A DNA stretch of 64,000 nucleotides from Xanthomonas sp. Leaf131 (GCF_001423495.1 NZ_LMOG01000020.1:1-64000), one strand, 5' to 3'; shown: positions 1 through 8,949, counted from the stretch's first letter. The notes: generated by a model from the letters alone, not told the origin. A program made the numbers and translations.

Positions 1-86
1 CCGTGACCGTGCGGCGGGTGCTCGATCGGCTTCAACGACTTGATAAACCCGATGATCTGCTCGGTGCTGAATCTGCTCTTCTTCAT
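1..86 (-). pseudogene. IS3-family transposase OrfA, 5' remnant
   Basis: The reading frame enters from the window edge and starts with MKKSRFSTEQIIGFIK, the standard N-terminus of IS3-family OrfA (helix-turn-helix) proteins common in Xanthomonas. After about 16 residues it continues as SLKPIEHPPHGH, which does not look like the usual OrfA continuation (typically QAEAG followed by the helix-turn-helix). I therefore read it as a truncated or rearranged remnant. No OrfB is visible. The continuation outside the window could change this. Confidence 0.6.
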
Positions 87-175
87 GTCCGTCCTCTTGG
101 GGTCACGGACTTTATAGCTTCAGCTGGTACGGCTCAGTGGGGGCAGGTCAGGGCCACGACGCCTTCCGCGCAATG

Positions 176-433
176 GTCGAAGCCAAGACCCACCGCTTTG
201 CCGGCGTCAGGCCCGCTCATCGGCCACCCAAACCGAACACCGCCGACTGATAAGTTAACCTGACCCCGTTATTCTTCAGGCATCGCCGCGCGGACCTGTA
301 CGACCGGTTCGCTTAATTACCTCCGTCCCCTTTTGTCGAAGCAAAGACCAGCTGCTTTGCGGGCGTCAGGCCACCTCATCGGCCACGCAAGCAGAGCGCC
401 ATCGACTGATAAGTGAACCTGACCCCGTTATTC
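176..433. repeat. Imperfect direct repeat of ~99 bp, two copies
   Basis: Two copies (176-274 and 335-433) share the order GTCGAAGC, GCTTTGC(C/G)GGCGTCAGG, CTCATCGGCCAC, GACTGATAAGT(T/G)AACCTGACCCCGTTATTC. The second copy ends 18 bases before the stop codon of the SIR2-STAND gene. The shared tail resembles short repeats scattered in Xanthomonas genomes near transposase remnants. I read it as debris of mobile DNA and do not see a gene in it. Confidence 0.6.
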
Positions 434-451
434 CCTGAATTTAAATCTCGA

Positions 452-2929
452 CTAGTAGTCGACCCCTTTCATAAACCGGCGAAGCTGCTCGCGGAAGTAA
501 TGATCCGCTCCAAAATGCTTAATTCCATAATTTAAACACTCTTTGATCCGCATCTTGGCATCTAAGAGCTGAGGATTTGCCTTAGAAATCTTCTGTAGTA
601 GGTCGATAAGTGCGGAGGTTGGATATACATCTCGCGAACCTCGACGAAGTCTTTCTGCCTCCAAAAAGCGCACACCTTCCGAATAGGTCCCTGGTTCCAC
701 GCAGCCATCGGAAACATACTTTTCCAATAATGCCACGCCTAAAGAGTGCTTTGTCTGAAATGAATCATAGAACTCAAGCCCCGTCCTAAAGCAATCAATT
801 GCGGAAACCAAGTTATCAACTTTACGGTAGTATCTTCCAAACTGTAGCCAGAATATCCCATCCCTCCCAAACAACCGCTGAGCCTTATGGTAAATATGCT
901 CAGCATCATCCTTTCGGCTACGCCTAGGGAGGAATTGCTCATAAAGAAATTCAAATGATATTAGATTCTTATAGATACGATAAGCTAATGGATGATGCTT
1001 AATATCTTCCACTGAAAACTGACGAGACAAGAATGTCAGCATTTCCAGCATCATTTCAACATCGCCTCGGCCAGCTATGCAATTTTTAAAATAATAATTA
1101 GCTATTATTCTATGGCGACATCTCACCACGCCAGACTTCTCGATTAGAACACCTGCAAGATCGTCACTTAAACTAGCCGCTATAGCAGAGGGCTCGACCC
1201 CAAGCATGCCAGCCACATAACCGGTTGGAGCACCAAAACCTAACGAGTTAACGATGGCCACTACATCCAAAACGCTTTTAGCAGTTGAGCTATTTACTGA
1301 AGCATAGTCTTGATATATTTTTTCCTCGAAGTTCTCATGCGTTGTGAGCGAGAACAGTGTACTGAGAAGATCTCCACCATATCCCTTCTCCTTATCCATG
1401 ATAATAGATGCTCGTCGCTCCAGTGGAAACTCCGAGAATTTGTCGAAGATAAGGCCGCTTTCTGCGATCTTCTCCGCGATCGCAGAGGCATCTACCCTTG
1501 ATAGCTGGGTAAAATCAAATATGTCCGGATCTACTACGTGGCCCAACTGAGCTCTATTTTTTCTATACTCACTAATTCGATCTTCCAAAATAAACAAGCA
1601 GTAGGGGATTTTCCTGCCAGAAAAGTGAAGATACATTTGATTTATTGCAAAATAATATTCTGCAGCCGAGTAGAAAATGAATATACTTTTCTCATTGAAA
1701 CGAGATATAACTTCGCGCAGGAGATCTACACCGATATCTGCGCCTTCATTGAACTCGTATGCGAACTTATACGTGTTCGACACATATTGTAATGCCGAAC
1801 GAATTGCGGTTGTCTTCCCAGATCCGCTAGAGCCGGTTACATGTAAAATCCCAATGCCATCTGCGTGGCTTTGCATCATGTTTCCAATCATCGAAACGAG
1901 ATCGGCCTCTCTTGCTGTTCGAGCCTGTGCATCGTTAACGATGTAGAACCAGTCGGGCTCTGCGCCTGTTATGAAATGCCTTAGAATTCCTTTTTGTTTA
2001 GCAGCCTCCTCCATCTGCAAAACAACAGGACTGAATGCCCCTTTAAACCAAGTCATTGCGCGTATATTTGCGGCAGCACGCTTTACGGTCGGCATTGTTT
2101 CTATGGCTATTTCACCCATACTTTTAGGCGCAGCTACAGAGAACAGATATTCGAAAAACTGTTGCGCAGTAGCATCAATTACACGATACCCCGCTGCGGC
2201 ATAATTTTCTGATTTGATCTCATCCGGATCTGGAAGAACAATCCAATTTACTGCTACGCCTGATTTTTGGTAAGTTGTTTCGCGACTGGAGATGTATGCA
2301 TCAATATCACTTTCTTCCAGTTGATTTCCCACCACCAAGAGACCACCTACAAGCGACTTCGCTGCCAGATCTCGGTGCCAATCCAAAATTTTAGAAGACA
2401 TCCTTGCATATTCTAGACTTGAGAATATAAAGCCATCGCTAAGCCTGCCGCAGCTCCCGTGAATGGAAACGACTGGTATGGATCCGATAGTTTCACTTAC
2501 CAGACTAGGATCCGAGTAGTTGAAGAATTTGTAATCTCCACCGAGGTTTCCACGGCGCTTCGCTTGGGTTAGCGCCACTTCTAGAACGTTGTCAATATTA
2601 GTTGTATAGACTCTGCTCCAGGCATACATGAAAATGCGCTCCTGCCAAGAAAACGCCTTTTCAACAGTAAAGCAAGAGGCCAAGAATTTTTCGAACTCTG
2701 GGATTTGGCGTGTACCAAGGAGATATGCATCCTTGAGGCTAGCCCTTCCTCCGGCGGTTTTTCCTGCGGCGGTGAGGATCAGGTCTCGCAAGCCATCGCC
2801 TCCTGGCAGACTTCCTCTCAACCCTTGGTTGACAACAGAGAATCCCGCACCTAACAGAAGCGAGAGCTCCCCCCTCAGGAGTAACGGAGCGATTTTTTCA
2901 CGAATAACCTCTATGTCTTCCGGTTTCAT
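452..2929 (-). CDS. SIR2-STAND NTPase fusion, probable anti-phage (Avs5-like) protein
   Basis: This is a single large cytosolic protein of 825 residues if it starts at the second Met. That Met has GGGGAGGA five bases upstream, while the upstream ATG at 2944 has no ribosome site. With the longer start (830 aa), the N-terminal SIR2 fold is shown by LLLGAGFS (31-36), the NAD-site TTNID (114-118), IHG (161-163) and GNQLEESD (206-213). A P-loop follows at 371-379 (GSSGSGKTT), with a weak Walker B (IFIFYSAAEY, 421-430). The C-terminus is helical and TPR-like from about 690. SIR2-STAND proteins are known anti-phage genes in which phage sensing triggers NAD+ depletion; assignment here is by architecture only. 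The gene is clearly AT-richer than its neighbours, stands alone, and abuts transposon debris, so recent transfer is likely. It lies on the same strand as aceE, 96 bases downstream, beyond a hairpin. The weak Walker B is the main oddity. Confidence 0.75.
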   Translation of the reverse strand: MKPEDIEVIREKIAPLLLRGELSLLLGAGFSVVNQGLRGSLPGGDGLRDLILTAAGKTAGGRASLKDAYLLGTRQIPEFEKFLASCFTVEKAFSWQERIFMYAWSRVYTTNIDNVLEVALTQAKRRGNLGGDYKFFNYSDPSLVSETIGSIPVVSIHGSCGRLSDGFIFSSLEYARMSSKILDWHRDLAAKSLVGGLLVVGNQLEESDIDAYISSRETTYQKSGVAVNWIVLPDPDEIKSENYAAAGYRVIDATAQQFFEYLFSVAAPKSMGEIAIETMPTVKRAAANIRAMTWFKGAFSPVVLQMEEAAKQKGILRHFITGAEPDWFYIVNDAQARTAREADLVSMIGNMMQSHADGIGILHVTGSSGSGKTTAIRSALQYVSNTYKFAYEFNEGADIGVDLLREVISRFNEKSIFIFYSAAEYYFAINQMYLHFSGRKIPYCLFILEDRISEYRKNRAQLGHVVDPDIFDFTQLSRVDASAIAEKIAESGLIFDKFSEFPLERRASIIMDKEKGYGGDLLSTLFSLTTHENFEEKIYQDYASVNSSTAKSVLDVVAIVNSLGFGAPTGYVAGMLGVEPSAIAASLSDDLAGVLIEKSGVVRCRHRIIANYYFKNCIAGRGDVEMMLEMLTFLSRQFSVEDIKHHPLAYRIYKNLISFEFLYEQFLPRRSRKDDAEHIYHKAQRLFGRDGIFWLQFGRYYRKVDNLVSAIDCFRTGLEFYDSFQTKHSLGVALLEKYVSDGCVEPGTYSEGVRFLEAERLRRGSRDVYPTSALIDLLQKISKANPQLLDAKMRIKECLNYGIKHFGADHYFREQLRRFMKGVDY

Positions 2930-2973
2930 AGAATTCCTCCCCATGATTGTTTTCTAATTCTAGCCGCATAAAT

Positions 2974-3004
2974 GAAATGGGCGACCTTCAAGGCCGCCCA
3001 TTTC
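2974..3004 (-). terminator. Hairpin terminator after aceE
   Basis: GAAATGGGCG and CGCCCATTTC form a 10-bp stem that continues inward after one mismatch. It lies 22 bases past the aceE stop and before the SIR2-STAND start. The downstream T-tract is poor (ATTTAT), so it may be partial. It would separate aceE transcription from the acquired gene. Confidence 0.55.
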
Positions 3005-3025
3005 ACTTCCAACAGCTTCTGCTGA

Positions 3026-5713
3026 TCAAACCCCTACAGGATTCGCCTTCTCAGGATCAATCTTGTACTGCTTGATCGCCCGGGCCACATCCTTACCCGT
3101 CATCTTGCCATCCTTCGCCAGCGCGGCAATCGCCGCATGCGCGATGTAGTAACGGTCGACCTCGAAGAACCGGCGCAGGTTCGCACGCGTATCCGAGCGA
3201 CCGAACCCATCCGTGCCGAGCACGCTGTAGGTCATCGGAACGAAGGCGCGGATCTGGTCGGCGAACAGGCGCACGTAGTCGGTGGCAGCGATGGCCGGGC
3301 CCTGGCGGCCTTCCAGCAGTTGGGTGACGTAGGGCTTGCGCTGTTCGGCTTCCGGGTGCAGGCGGTTCCAGCGCTCGGCGGCGAAGCCGTCGCGGCGCAC
3401 TTCGTTGAAGCTGGGGCAGGACCAGATGTCGGCGGTGACGCCGAAGTCCTTGTCCAGCAGCTCGGCCGCGGCAATGGCCTCGCGCAGGATGGTGCCGCTG
3501 CCCAGCAGCTGCACGCGCAGCTCACCCTTCTTGGGCTTGCCGGCGTCCTTGAGCAGGTACATACCCTTGATGATGCCCTCGGCTGCGCCGTCCGGCATGC
3601 CGGGGTGGGCGTAGTTCTCGTTCATCAGGGTGATGTAGTAGTACTCGTCGATCTGGTCTTCCATCATCGCCTTCATGCCGTGCTGCATGATGACGGTGAC
3701 TTCGAAACCGAAGGTCGGGTCGTAGCTACGCACGTTGGGGATGGAGCCGGCGATGACCTGGCTGAAGCCGTCTTCGTGCTGCAGGCCTTCGCCGTTGAGC
3801 GTGGTGCGGCCGGCGGTGCCGCCGAGCAGGAAGCCACGCGTGCGCATGTCCGCTGCCTGCCAGGCGATGTCGCCCACGCGCTGGAAGCCGAACATGGAGT
3901 AGTAGATGTAGAACGGCAACATCGGCACGTCGGAGACCGAGTAGCTGGTGCCGGCGGCCATCCACGAGGCGATGGCGCCCGGCTCGCTGATGCCCTGCTG
4001 CAGCACCTGGCCGGTCTGGTCTTCGCGGTAGTACATCAGCTGGTCGGCATCGACCGGCTTGTACTTCTGGCCGAACGGGGCATAGATGCCGATCTGGCGG
4101 AACATGCCTTCCATACCGAAGGTGCGCGCCTCATCGGCCACGATCGGCACGATGCGCGGGCCCAGTTCCTTGTCGCGCAGGGCGATGTTGAGGCTCTGCA
4201 CGAAGGACATGGTGGTGGAATAGCTGCGCTCGCCGCTGTCCTTGAGCAGGCGCTCGAACTTGTCGAGCGTTGGCGCGACGAACGACTTGCTGGCCTTGGG
4301 ACGGCGCGAGGGCAGGAAGCCGCCCAGCACGTTGCGGCGCTCCTTGAGGTACTGCACTTCCGGGGAGTCTTCGCCGGGGTGGTAGAACGGCACCTGGCCG
4401 TCTTCCAGCTGGGCGTCGGTGACCGGAATGTTGAAGCGGTCGCGGAAGTGCTTGACCGCCGCGTCGTCCAGCTTCTTGGTCTGGTGGGTGGGGTTGAGCG
4501 CCTCACCTGCCGAGCCCATGCCGTAGCCCTTGACTGTCTTGGCCAGGATCACGGTGGGCATGCCCTTGGTGTTCACGGCCTGGTTGTAGGCGGCGTACAC
4601 CTTGTGCGGGTCGTGGCCGCCACGGTTGAGGCGCCAGATGTCGTCGTCGGACAGGCCGGCGACCATGGCCGCGGTCTCCGGGTACTTGCCGAAGAAGTTG
4701 GCGCGCGTGTAGGCGCCGCCGAAGGCCTTGCAGTTCTGGTATTCGCCGTCGACGGTTTCCATCATCAGCTTCTTGAGGACGCCGTCGGTGTCCTTGGCCA
4801 GCAGGGCGTCCCAGTAGCCGCCCCAGAGCAGCTTGATGACGTTCCAGCCGCCGCCACGGAACACGCCTTCCAGTTCCTGGATGATCTTGCCGTTGCCGCG
4901 CACCGGGCCGTCCAGGCGCTGCAGGTTGCAGTTGACCACGAAGATGAGGTTGTCCAGGCCTTCGCGGCCGGCCAGCGCGATGGCGCCGAGGGTTTCTGGC
5001 TCGTCGCTCTCGCCGTCGCCGATGAAGCACCACACCTTACGGTCGGACTTCTCGATCAGGCCGCGGTTTTCCAGGTAGCGCATGAACTGCGCCTGGTAGA
5101 TGGCGGCCAGCGGGCCCAGGCCCATTGAGACGGTTGGGGTCTGCCAGAACTCGGGCATCAGCCACGGGTGCGGGTAGGACGAGATGCCCTGGCCGTCCAC
5201 TTCCATGCGGAAGTTGTCCAGCTGGGCTTCGCTGATGCGGCCTTCGAGGAAGGCGCGGGCGTAGATGCCCGGGGCGCTGTGGCCCTGGATGAACAGCAGG
5301 TCGCCCGGGTGGTTGTCCGAGGGGGCGCGCCAGAAGTGGTTGAAGCCCACGTCGTAGAGCGTGGCGCTGGAGGCGAACGAGGCGATGTGGCCGCCCAGGT
5401 CGCCCGGCTTGCGGTTGGCCCGCACGACGGTGGCCATGGCGTTCCAGCGGATGATCGAGCGGATCTTCCACTCCAGCGCGGAGTCGCCGGGGTTCTTGGC
5501 CTCGTTGGCCGGTGCGATGGTGTTGACGTACTCGGTGGTGGGCGAGAACGGCAGGTAAGCGCCGGCGCGGCGGGTCTGTTCGACCATGCCTTCCAGCAGC
5601 TGATGGGCGCGCTCAGGACCTTCTACATCGATGACGGCCTTGATCGATTCGAGCCACTCCTGCGTCTCAAGCGGGTTCGGATCGTTGTGCAGCACTTCGT
5701 TCAACCAGTTCAT
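3026..5713 (-). CDS. aceE: Pyruvate dehydrogenase E1 component (homodimeric type)
   Basis: Thiamine-diphosphate-dependent E1 of the pyruvate dehydrogenase complex. It decarboxylates pyruvate and passes the acetyl group to the lipoyl domain of E2. The start MNWLNEVLHND has GGGAG six bases upstream and gives 895 residues, close to the 887 of E. coli AceE. A longer in-frame reading adds 29 residues of non-homologous sequence that crosses a 5' hairpin. The ThDP motif is GDGE (232-235) through NCNLQ (261-265), and the active-site GHSAP is at 144-148. aceF and lpd are not adjacent in this window, so E1 appears to be transcribed alone here. Confidence 0.96.
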   Translation of the reverse strand: MNWLNEVLHNDPNPLETQEWLESIKAVIDVEGPERAHQLLEGMVEQTRRAGAYLPFSPTTEYVNTIAPANEAKNPGDSALEWKIRSIIRWNAMATVVRANRKPGDLGGHIASFASSATLYDVGFNHFWRAPSDNHPGDLLFIQGHSAPGIYARAFLEGRISEAQLDNFRMEVDGQGISSYPHPWLMPEFWQTPTVSMGLGPLAAIYQAQFMRYLENRGLIEKSDRKVWCFIGDGESDEPETLGAIALAGREGLDNLIFVVNCNLQRLDGPVRGNGKIIQELEGVFRGGGWNVIKLLWGGYWDALLAKDTDGVLKKLMMETVDGEYQNCKAFGGAYTRANFFGKYPETAAMVAGLSDDDIWRLNRGGHDPHKVYAAYNQAVNTKGMPTVILAKTVKGYGMGSAGEALNPTHQTKKLDDAAVKHFRDRFNIPVTDAQLEDGQVPFYHPGEDSPEVQYLKERRNVLGGFLPSRRPKASKSFVAPTLDKFERLLKDSGERSYSTTMSFVQSLNIALRDKELGPRIVPIVADEARTFGMEGMFRQIGIYAPFGQKYKPVDADQLMYYREDQTGQVLQQGISEPGAIASWMAAGTSYSVSDVPMLPFYIYYSMFGFQRVGDIAWQAADMRTRGFLLGGTAGRTTLNGEGLQHEDGFSQVIAGSIPNVRSYDPTFGFEVTVIMQHGMKAMMEDQIDEYYYITLMNENYAHPGMPDGAAEGIIKGMYLLKDAGKPKKGELRVQLLGSGTILREAIAAAELLDKDFGVTADIWSCPSFNEVRRDGFAAERWNRLHPEAEQRKPYVTQLLEGRQGPAIAATDYVRLFADQIRAFVPMTYSVLGTDGFGRSDTRANLRRFFEVDRYYIAHAAIAALAKDGKMTGKDVARAIKQYKIDPEKANPVGV

Positions 5714-5728
5714 TAGCGCTCCCGGGGG

Positions 5729-5749
5729 GACACACCCCGCGGGTGTGTC
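5729..5749 (-). promoter_or_regulatory. Hairpin in the aceE 5' leader
   Basis: A 9-bp perfect inverted repeat (GACACACCC / GGGTGTGTC, loop CGC) ends 15 bases before the aceE start and directly abuts the GGGAG ribosome site. It could influence translation initiation or be an operator half-site pair. No known motif is recognised. Confidence 0.4.
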
Positions 5750-5990
5750 GACATCGTGAATTCGTGAACCCCCAAGTGTACCGCACGCACCTGTTGCCAT
5801 TCCTCGCTACGGGTGCGTATGGAATGGGATGGTGTTGTGCGTGGGTGGGTGTTGGCGGCGGGTGCCACGCATGCGGGCGCTGCCGGTGTACGACCAAAGG
5901 ATGAGGGCCGCTGGCGGGCGATTGCCGAGCGCCAGCGCCCGGCTTGGCGCGGAATGGGCCGATGTGCATGCACCGTAGGAGCGCACCCGG
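5750..5990. other. Intergenic, aceE-galA
   Basis: About 240 bases of GC-rich sequence containing the presumed aceE promoter. Its right end carries one arm (GTAGGAGCGCACCCGGGCGCGA) of the Xanthomonas GTAGGAGCGCAC hairpin family. No convincing gene is present. Confidence 0.6.
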
Positions 5991-6024
5991 GCGCGAGGGG
6001 CGTTACCGGTAACGCCCCTCGCGC
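5991..6024. repeat. Perfect 34-bp palindrome containing the galA stop codon
   Basis: Two 17-base arms with no spacer; the centre is TTACCGGTAA. It is the core of the GTAGGAGCGCAC interspersed repeat whose left outer arm is still present, while the right outer arm is missing. It supplies the last codons (REGRYR) and the TAA of the galactanase gene. It could also act as an intrinsic hairpin stop signal. Confidence 0.75.
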
Positions 6025-7016
6025 CGCAGCGCCTCGGTCAGCTGGCCGTTGTTGTTGACCGCGCCCATGGTGTAGCCCTGCCAGCCGGGGTAGGCGTTGG
6101 GTTCCCAATAAAACACGCCGAGTACGCGCGAGCCGATGGCGTTGCTGCGGCTGAGCAGGTTGGTGAGCATGGCGCGGGTGGTGGCGGCCTGCTGCCAGTC
6201 CATGCCGACCTCGGCCACCACCACGTCGCTGCCGTAGCGGGAGATCATGTCGCGCATGTTGGTGTCCAACTGCCCGTTGGTTTGCTGCCAACTGCTCGGC
6301 TGCGGGTAATGCGACATGCCGATGACGTCCCACTTGCCGCCAGCCGAGCGCAGGTTGTCGAAGAACCAGCGGAAGTTGGCGTTGTCGTAGCCGTTGGCCA
6401 GATGCACGATGACCTTGGCGTTGGGGTACACCGCCTTGGTGGCGTTGTAGCCGCTGTTGATGAACTGGCCCAGGGTAGCGAAGTTGGGCGTCTTGCCTTC
6501 GTTCCACAACATGCCTTGGTTGATCTCGTTGCCCACCTGCACCCAGGTGACGGTGATGCCGTTGTCCTTGAGGTATTTGAGGATGCCCTGGGTGTGGCTG
6601 TAGACGTCGGTGTTGAGCTGGGCAACGGAGTGGCCGGCCCAGGCGGCCGGCTTGTTCTGCTTGCCAGGGTCAGCCCAGCTGTCGCTGTAGTGGAAGTCGA
6701 TCATGATGCGCATGCCCTGCGCGGCGGCGCGCTTGGCCTTGTCGAGCGTGTCGCGGCCGTCGTTCCAGCCGCCGGAGGGGTTGACCCACACGCGCAGGCG
6801 CACTGCGTTGCCGCCGACGTCCTTGAACAGCTTGATGAAGTCGGTGGTGTTGCCCGATGCATCGCGAAATATCTGCGGCGGGTTGTTGGCCGCCTGCTGG
6901 TTGAGCCAGCTGACATCGGCGCCCTTGGCGATACCTTGCGCGCCCGCGCTGGCGCTGACGACACCCAGCAGCAGCACCAACAGCAAGCGGCTGTAGCCCT
7001 TACGAAACATGCTCAT
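6003..7016 (-). CDS. galA: Secreted arabinogalactan endo-beta-1,4-galactanase, GH53
   Basis: Hydrolyses beta-1,4-galactan side chains of pectin, fitting a plant-associated lifestyle. The 337-residue start MSMFRKGYS has GGGAGAGGG four bases upstream. A signal peptide runs to about AGA-QG (26/27). The GH53 barrel shows GADVSWL (32-38), the acid/base Glu164 in VGNEINQ, and the nucleophile Glu269 in VVVAEVGM. The C-terminus (WEPNAYPGWQGYTMGAVNN then LTEALRREGRYR) ends inside a repeat palindrome, so the last six residues and the stop come from an inserted repeat. Export is expected through Sec and the type II system. The gene stands alone. Confidence 0.93.
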   Translation of the reverse strand: MSMFRKGYSRLLLVLLLGVVSASAGAQGIAKGADVSWLNQQAANNPPQIFRDASGNTTDFIKLFKDVGGNAVRLRVWVNPSGGWNDGRDTLDKAKRAAAQGMRIMIDFHYSDSWADPGKQNKPAAWAGHSVAQLNTDVYSHTQGILKYLKDNGITVTWVQVGNEINQGMLWNEGKTPNFATLGQFINSGYNATKAVYPNAKVIVHLANGYDNANFRWFFDNLRSAGGKWDVIGMSHYPQPSSWQQTNGQLDTNMRDMISRYGSDVVVAEVGMDWQQAATTRAMLTNLLSRSNAIGSRVLGVFYWEPNAYPGWQGYTMGAVNNNGQLTEALRREGRYR

Positions 7017-7508
7017 GAAACCCTCTCCCTTGATCGATGGATGTTGCGCCACGCGGCGCCTTGCCTGATCCCCCTGAATCTCGATGCGTGTGGTGTGGCG
7101 ATGCGGGCAATGCCGCGATGCCACGCACGCTGCGAAACGGTGGCAATTCCAACACGGCACCGCAATGCGGTTGCGCTCGCTATAGGTGCTGGGCGATTGC
7201 GGCATAGTTCGCGGCGGAAAAACCTTGCGCCAGCGAACTGGCACTATTTTCGCCAGCGCGATGTTGTGCGGGTGCAACAGAAAAACAGCGCGGTACTGCG
7301 CGAGGCAGCTGATCCTGGCGCTCTGTCGCCGCAACGACACGCATGGCCGACCGTCTGCGACACCAATGGACCTGGGCCTGATCAGACGCGGCGACGCGCT
7401 ACAGGCCTCCCGGCAATTGGCGCGCCGCCGGAAGCGCAACTCCTGATGCCCTGCTCATTCGGCGCACTCAGCAAGCTCCCGCCAGAGGATCGGCAGCGAT
7501 CAAACGAA
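7017..7508. other. Intergenic upstream of galA
   Basis: About 490 bases with no convincing gene in any frame. It must hold the galA promoter. A short palindrome ACCGCA-A-TGCGGT near 7160-7172 could be a regulator site, but no family consensus is recognised. Confidence 0.5.
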
Positions 7509-7533
7509 AAAACGCCGGGCAAGCCGGCGTTTT
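7509..7533 (-). terminator. Rho-independent terminator after the effector lipase
   Basis: AAAACGCCGG and CCGGCGTTTT form a 10-bp stem with a 5-base loop, followed leftward by a T-run of six on the minus strand. It lies about 100 bases past the lipase stop. Confidence 0.85.
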
Positions 7534-7635
7534 GGTGCAAGGTGCGATGGAAGCAGTGGCAGGTTGAAGTGGCACTGCGTCACGGCGGCTGGTTGAGCGA
7601 ATGAACACCACCGGGCCGCGAACGCATGACCGCAC

Positions 7636-8949
7636 TCAACTCATCGCGCGTGCGCCCTGCTGTTGTTGCTGGGTCTGCGACTGCTGCTGTTCCAACGCCA
7701 CCGACTGGCGCGCGGCATTGTCTGCAACGCGCTGGCTGCTCTGTTCCAGCGGGGTATTGATGGCAGTCATCGTCTCCACGCTGACGCGCAGCTGCGCCGG
7801 ATCGTCGGCGCGGCCTTGCACGGCGAAGGTGCGCGCCGCGTCCGGACTCATCACCACCTCGTCGATGCGCTTGCCGCCGACGGCATGCATTTCCGATGCG
7901 AGCGAGCCGGACAACTGGGCGCTGTGCTGGTCGGGTGTGCGCCCGGCACGGGCGTCCTGCGCATGCACGCCACGCTGCGCATCCTGAAACAAGGTATTGC
8001 CCACATGTCCGGGCTGATCGATGCGCAGCGAGGTGTGGTCGTTGCCGTGCTCACGCTTGGCGGGCTCGCCTGGGGCGAGCGGGCCGCGGATGGCGTCCAC
8101 AGCGTCCTGCCCAAGGCCGCGCGCGCTACGCGTCAGGATGGTGGTGCCGGTGCGCAGCCCATCCACATCGTTACGGTATTCGTCGATCATCCGCGCGTTC
8201 TTTTCGGCCAGCGGACGCGCGTTGGGATCGGTGAGCGCTGAGTGCTCGCCCAGGAAGTTGCCCAGCTTGTGCGCACCCAGCGAGCTGCCAGCCGCCACCA
8301 GCGGGTAGTCCGGGATCAGGAAGTTGGCCTTGCTGTTGCTGTAGCCAGCGCCACTCAACGTAGTGATTTCATCCGGCTTGGCATAGATGCGCACCTGCCC
8401 GAAATGCGGCGAGGCCGCGCTCACCGGATCGGACGCCATGACGTGGTTGATCACGTTGTTGCCGCCTTCCGGAATGCGGTAGCTCAGGCTGGCCGCGCCG
8501 TACGAGTTGAAGGTTTCGCCCTTGAGGTCGTAGTGGTGCGCGGAGACCTGTGCGAGCGCGCCGCCGAGGGAATGGCCGGTGACGGTGACTTCGGGCGTGC
8601 GTCCCTCTTCCTTACCGATTTCCTTTGCGTAGCCCAATGCATGCTTGGTCAGCGCCAATGCATCGGCTGCTTGCGGATTGGTCCGCGAGGTGACCATCGC
8701 CGCGTCGGTGAGAATGTCCTTGGCCGCCCCTTCGGTGCCCCGATGCGCGACCACAATCTCGCCACTACCCTCGCGGCGGTAAATGGTGCCTTGGTAGCCA
8801 TTGGACTTGTTGTTGACGTGTTCGAGAACGGCGTAACGCTGCCCCTCGATCGTCACGATCTCTTCCTGCCCCGGCGCGCGTCGGCCTACCGCACGATCCT
8901 TATAGGCATCCTCAGACAAACCGGCATATTGCGGTGAAGGAATACTCAT
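7636..8949 (-). CDS. Type IV secretion effector (X-Tfe) lipase with XVIPCD
   Basis: A 437-residue toxin predicted to be injected into rival bacteria by the Xanthomonas killing T4SS. The N-terminal 250 residues are a lipase class-3/DUF2974-like alpha/beta hydrolase: the nucleophile elbow GHSLGG (125-130, Ser127), a likely acid Asp174 (ASDPVS) and His227 or His237. Residues ~305-425 carry the XVIPCD signal: GGKRIDEV (359-366) and FAVQGRADDP (375-384) match the family motifs GLxRIDHV and FAVQGxxxDPAH. A Gln-rich tail (from about 415) is also typical. There is no signal peptide, as expected for T4SS cargo. The start overlaps the stop of the immunity lipoprotein by four bases (ATGA), so the two are co-translated. 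T4SS structural genes are not in the window. Confidence 0.88.
   Translation of the reverse strand: MSIPSPQYAGLSEDAYKDRAVGRRAPGQEEIVTIEGQRYAVLEHVNNKSNGYQGTIYRREGSGEIVVAHRGTEGAAKDILTDAAMVTSRTNPQAADALALTKHALGYAKEIGKEEGRTPEVTVTGHSLGGALAQVSAHHYDLKGETFNSYGAASLSYRIPEGGNNVINHVMASDPVSAASPHFGQVRIYAKPDEITTLSGAGYSNSKANFLIPDYPLVAAGSSLGAHKLGNFLGEHSALTDPNARPLAEKNARMIDEYRNDVDGLRTGTTILTRSARGLGQDAVDAIRGPLAPGEPAKREHGNDHTSLRIDQPGHVGNTLFQDAQRGVHAQDARAGRTPDQHSAQLSGSLASEMHAVGGKRIDEVVMSPDAARTFAVQGRADDPAQLRVSVETMTAINTPLEQSSQRVADNAARQSVALEQQQSQTQQQQQGARAMS

Noticed and set aside
3137..5128. 663-codon open frame antisense to aceE
   Set aside because: Composition (Val, Ala, Gly, His-rich) and exact overlap with the highly conserved aceE frame show it is a GC-skew shadow.
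7160..7172. LacI-type operator before galA (ACCGCA-A-TGCGGT)
   Set aside because: Lacks the central CG of LacI-family sites and is only 13 bases; could be chance.
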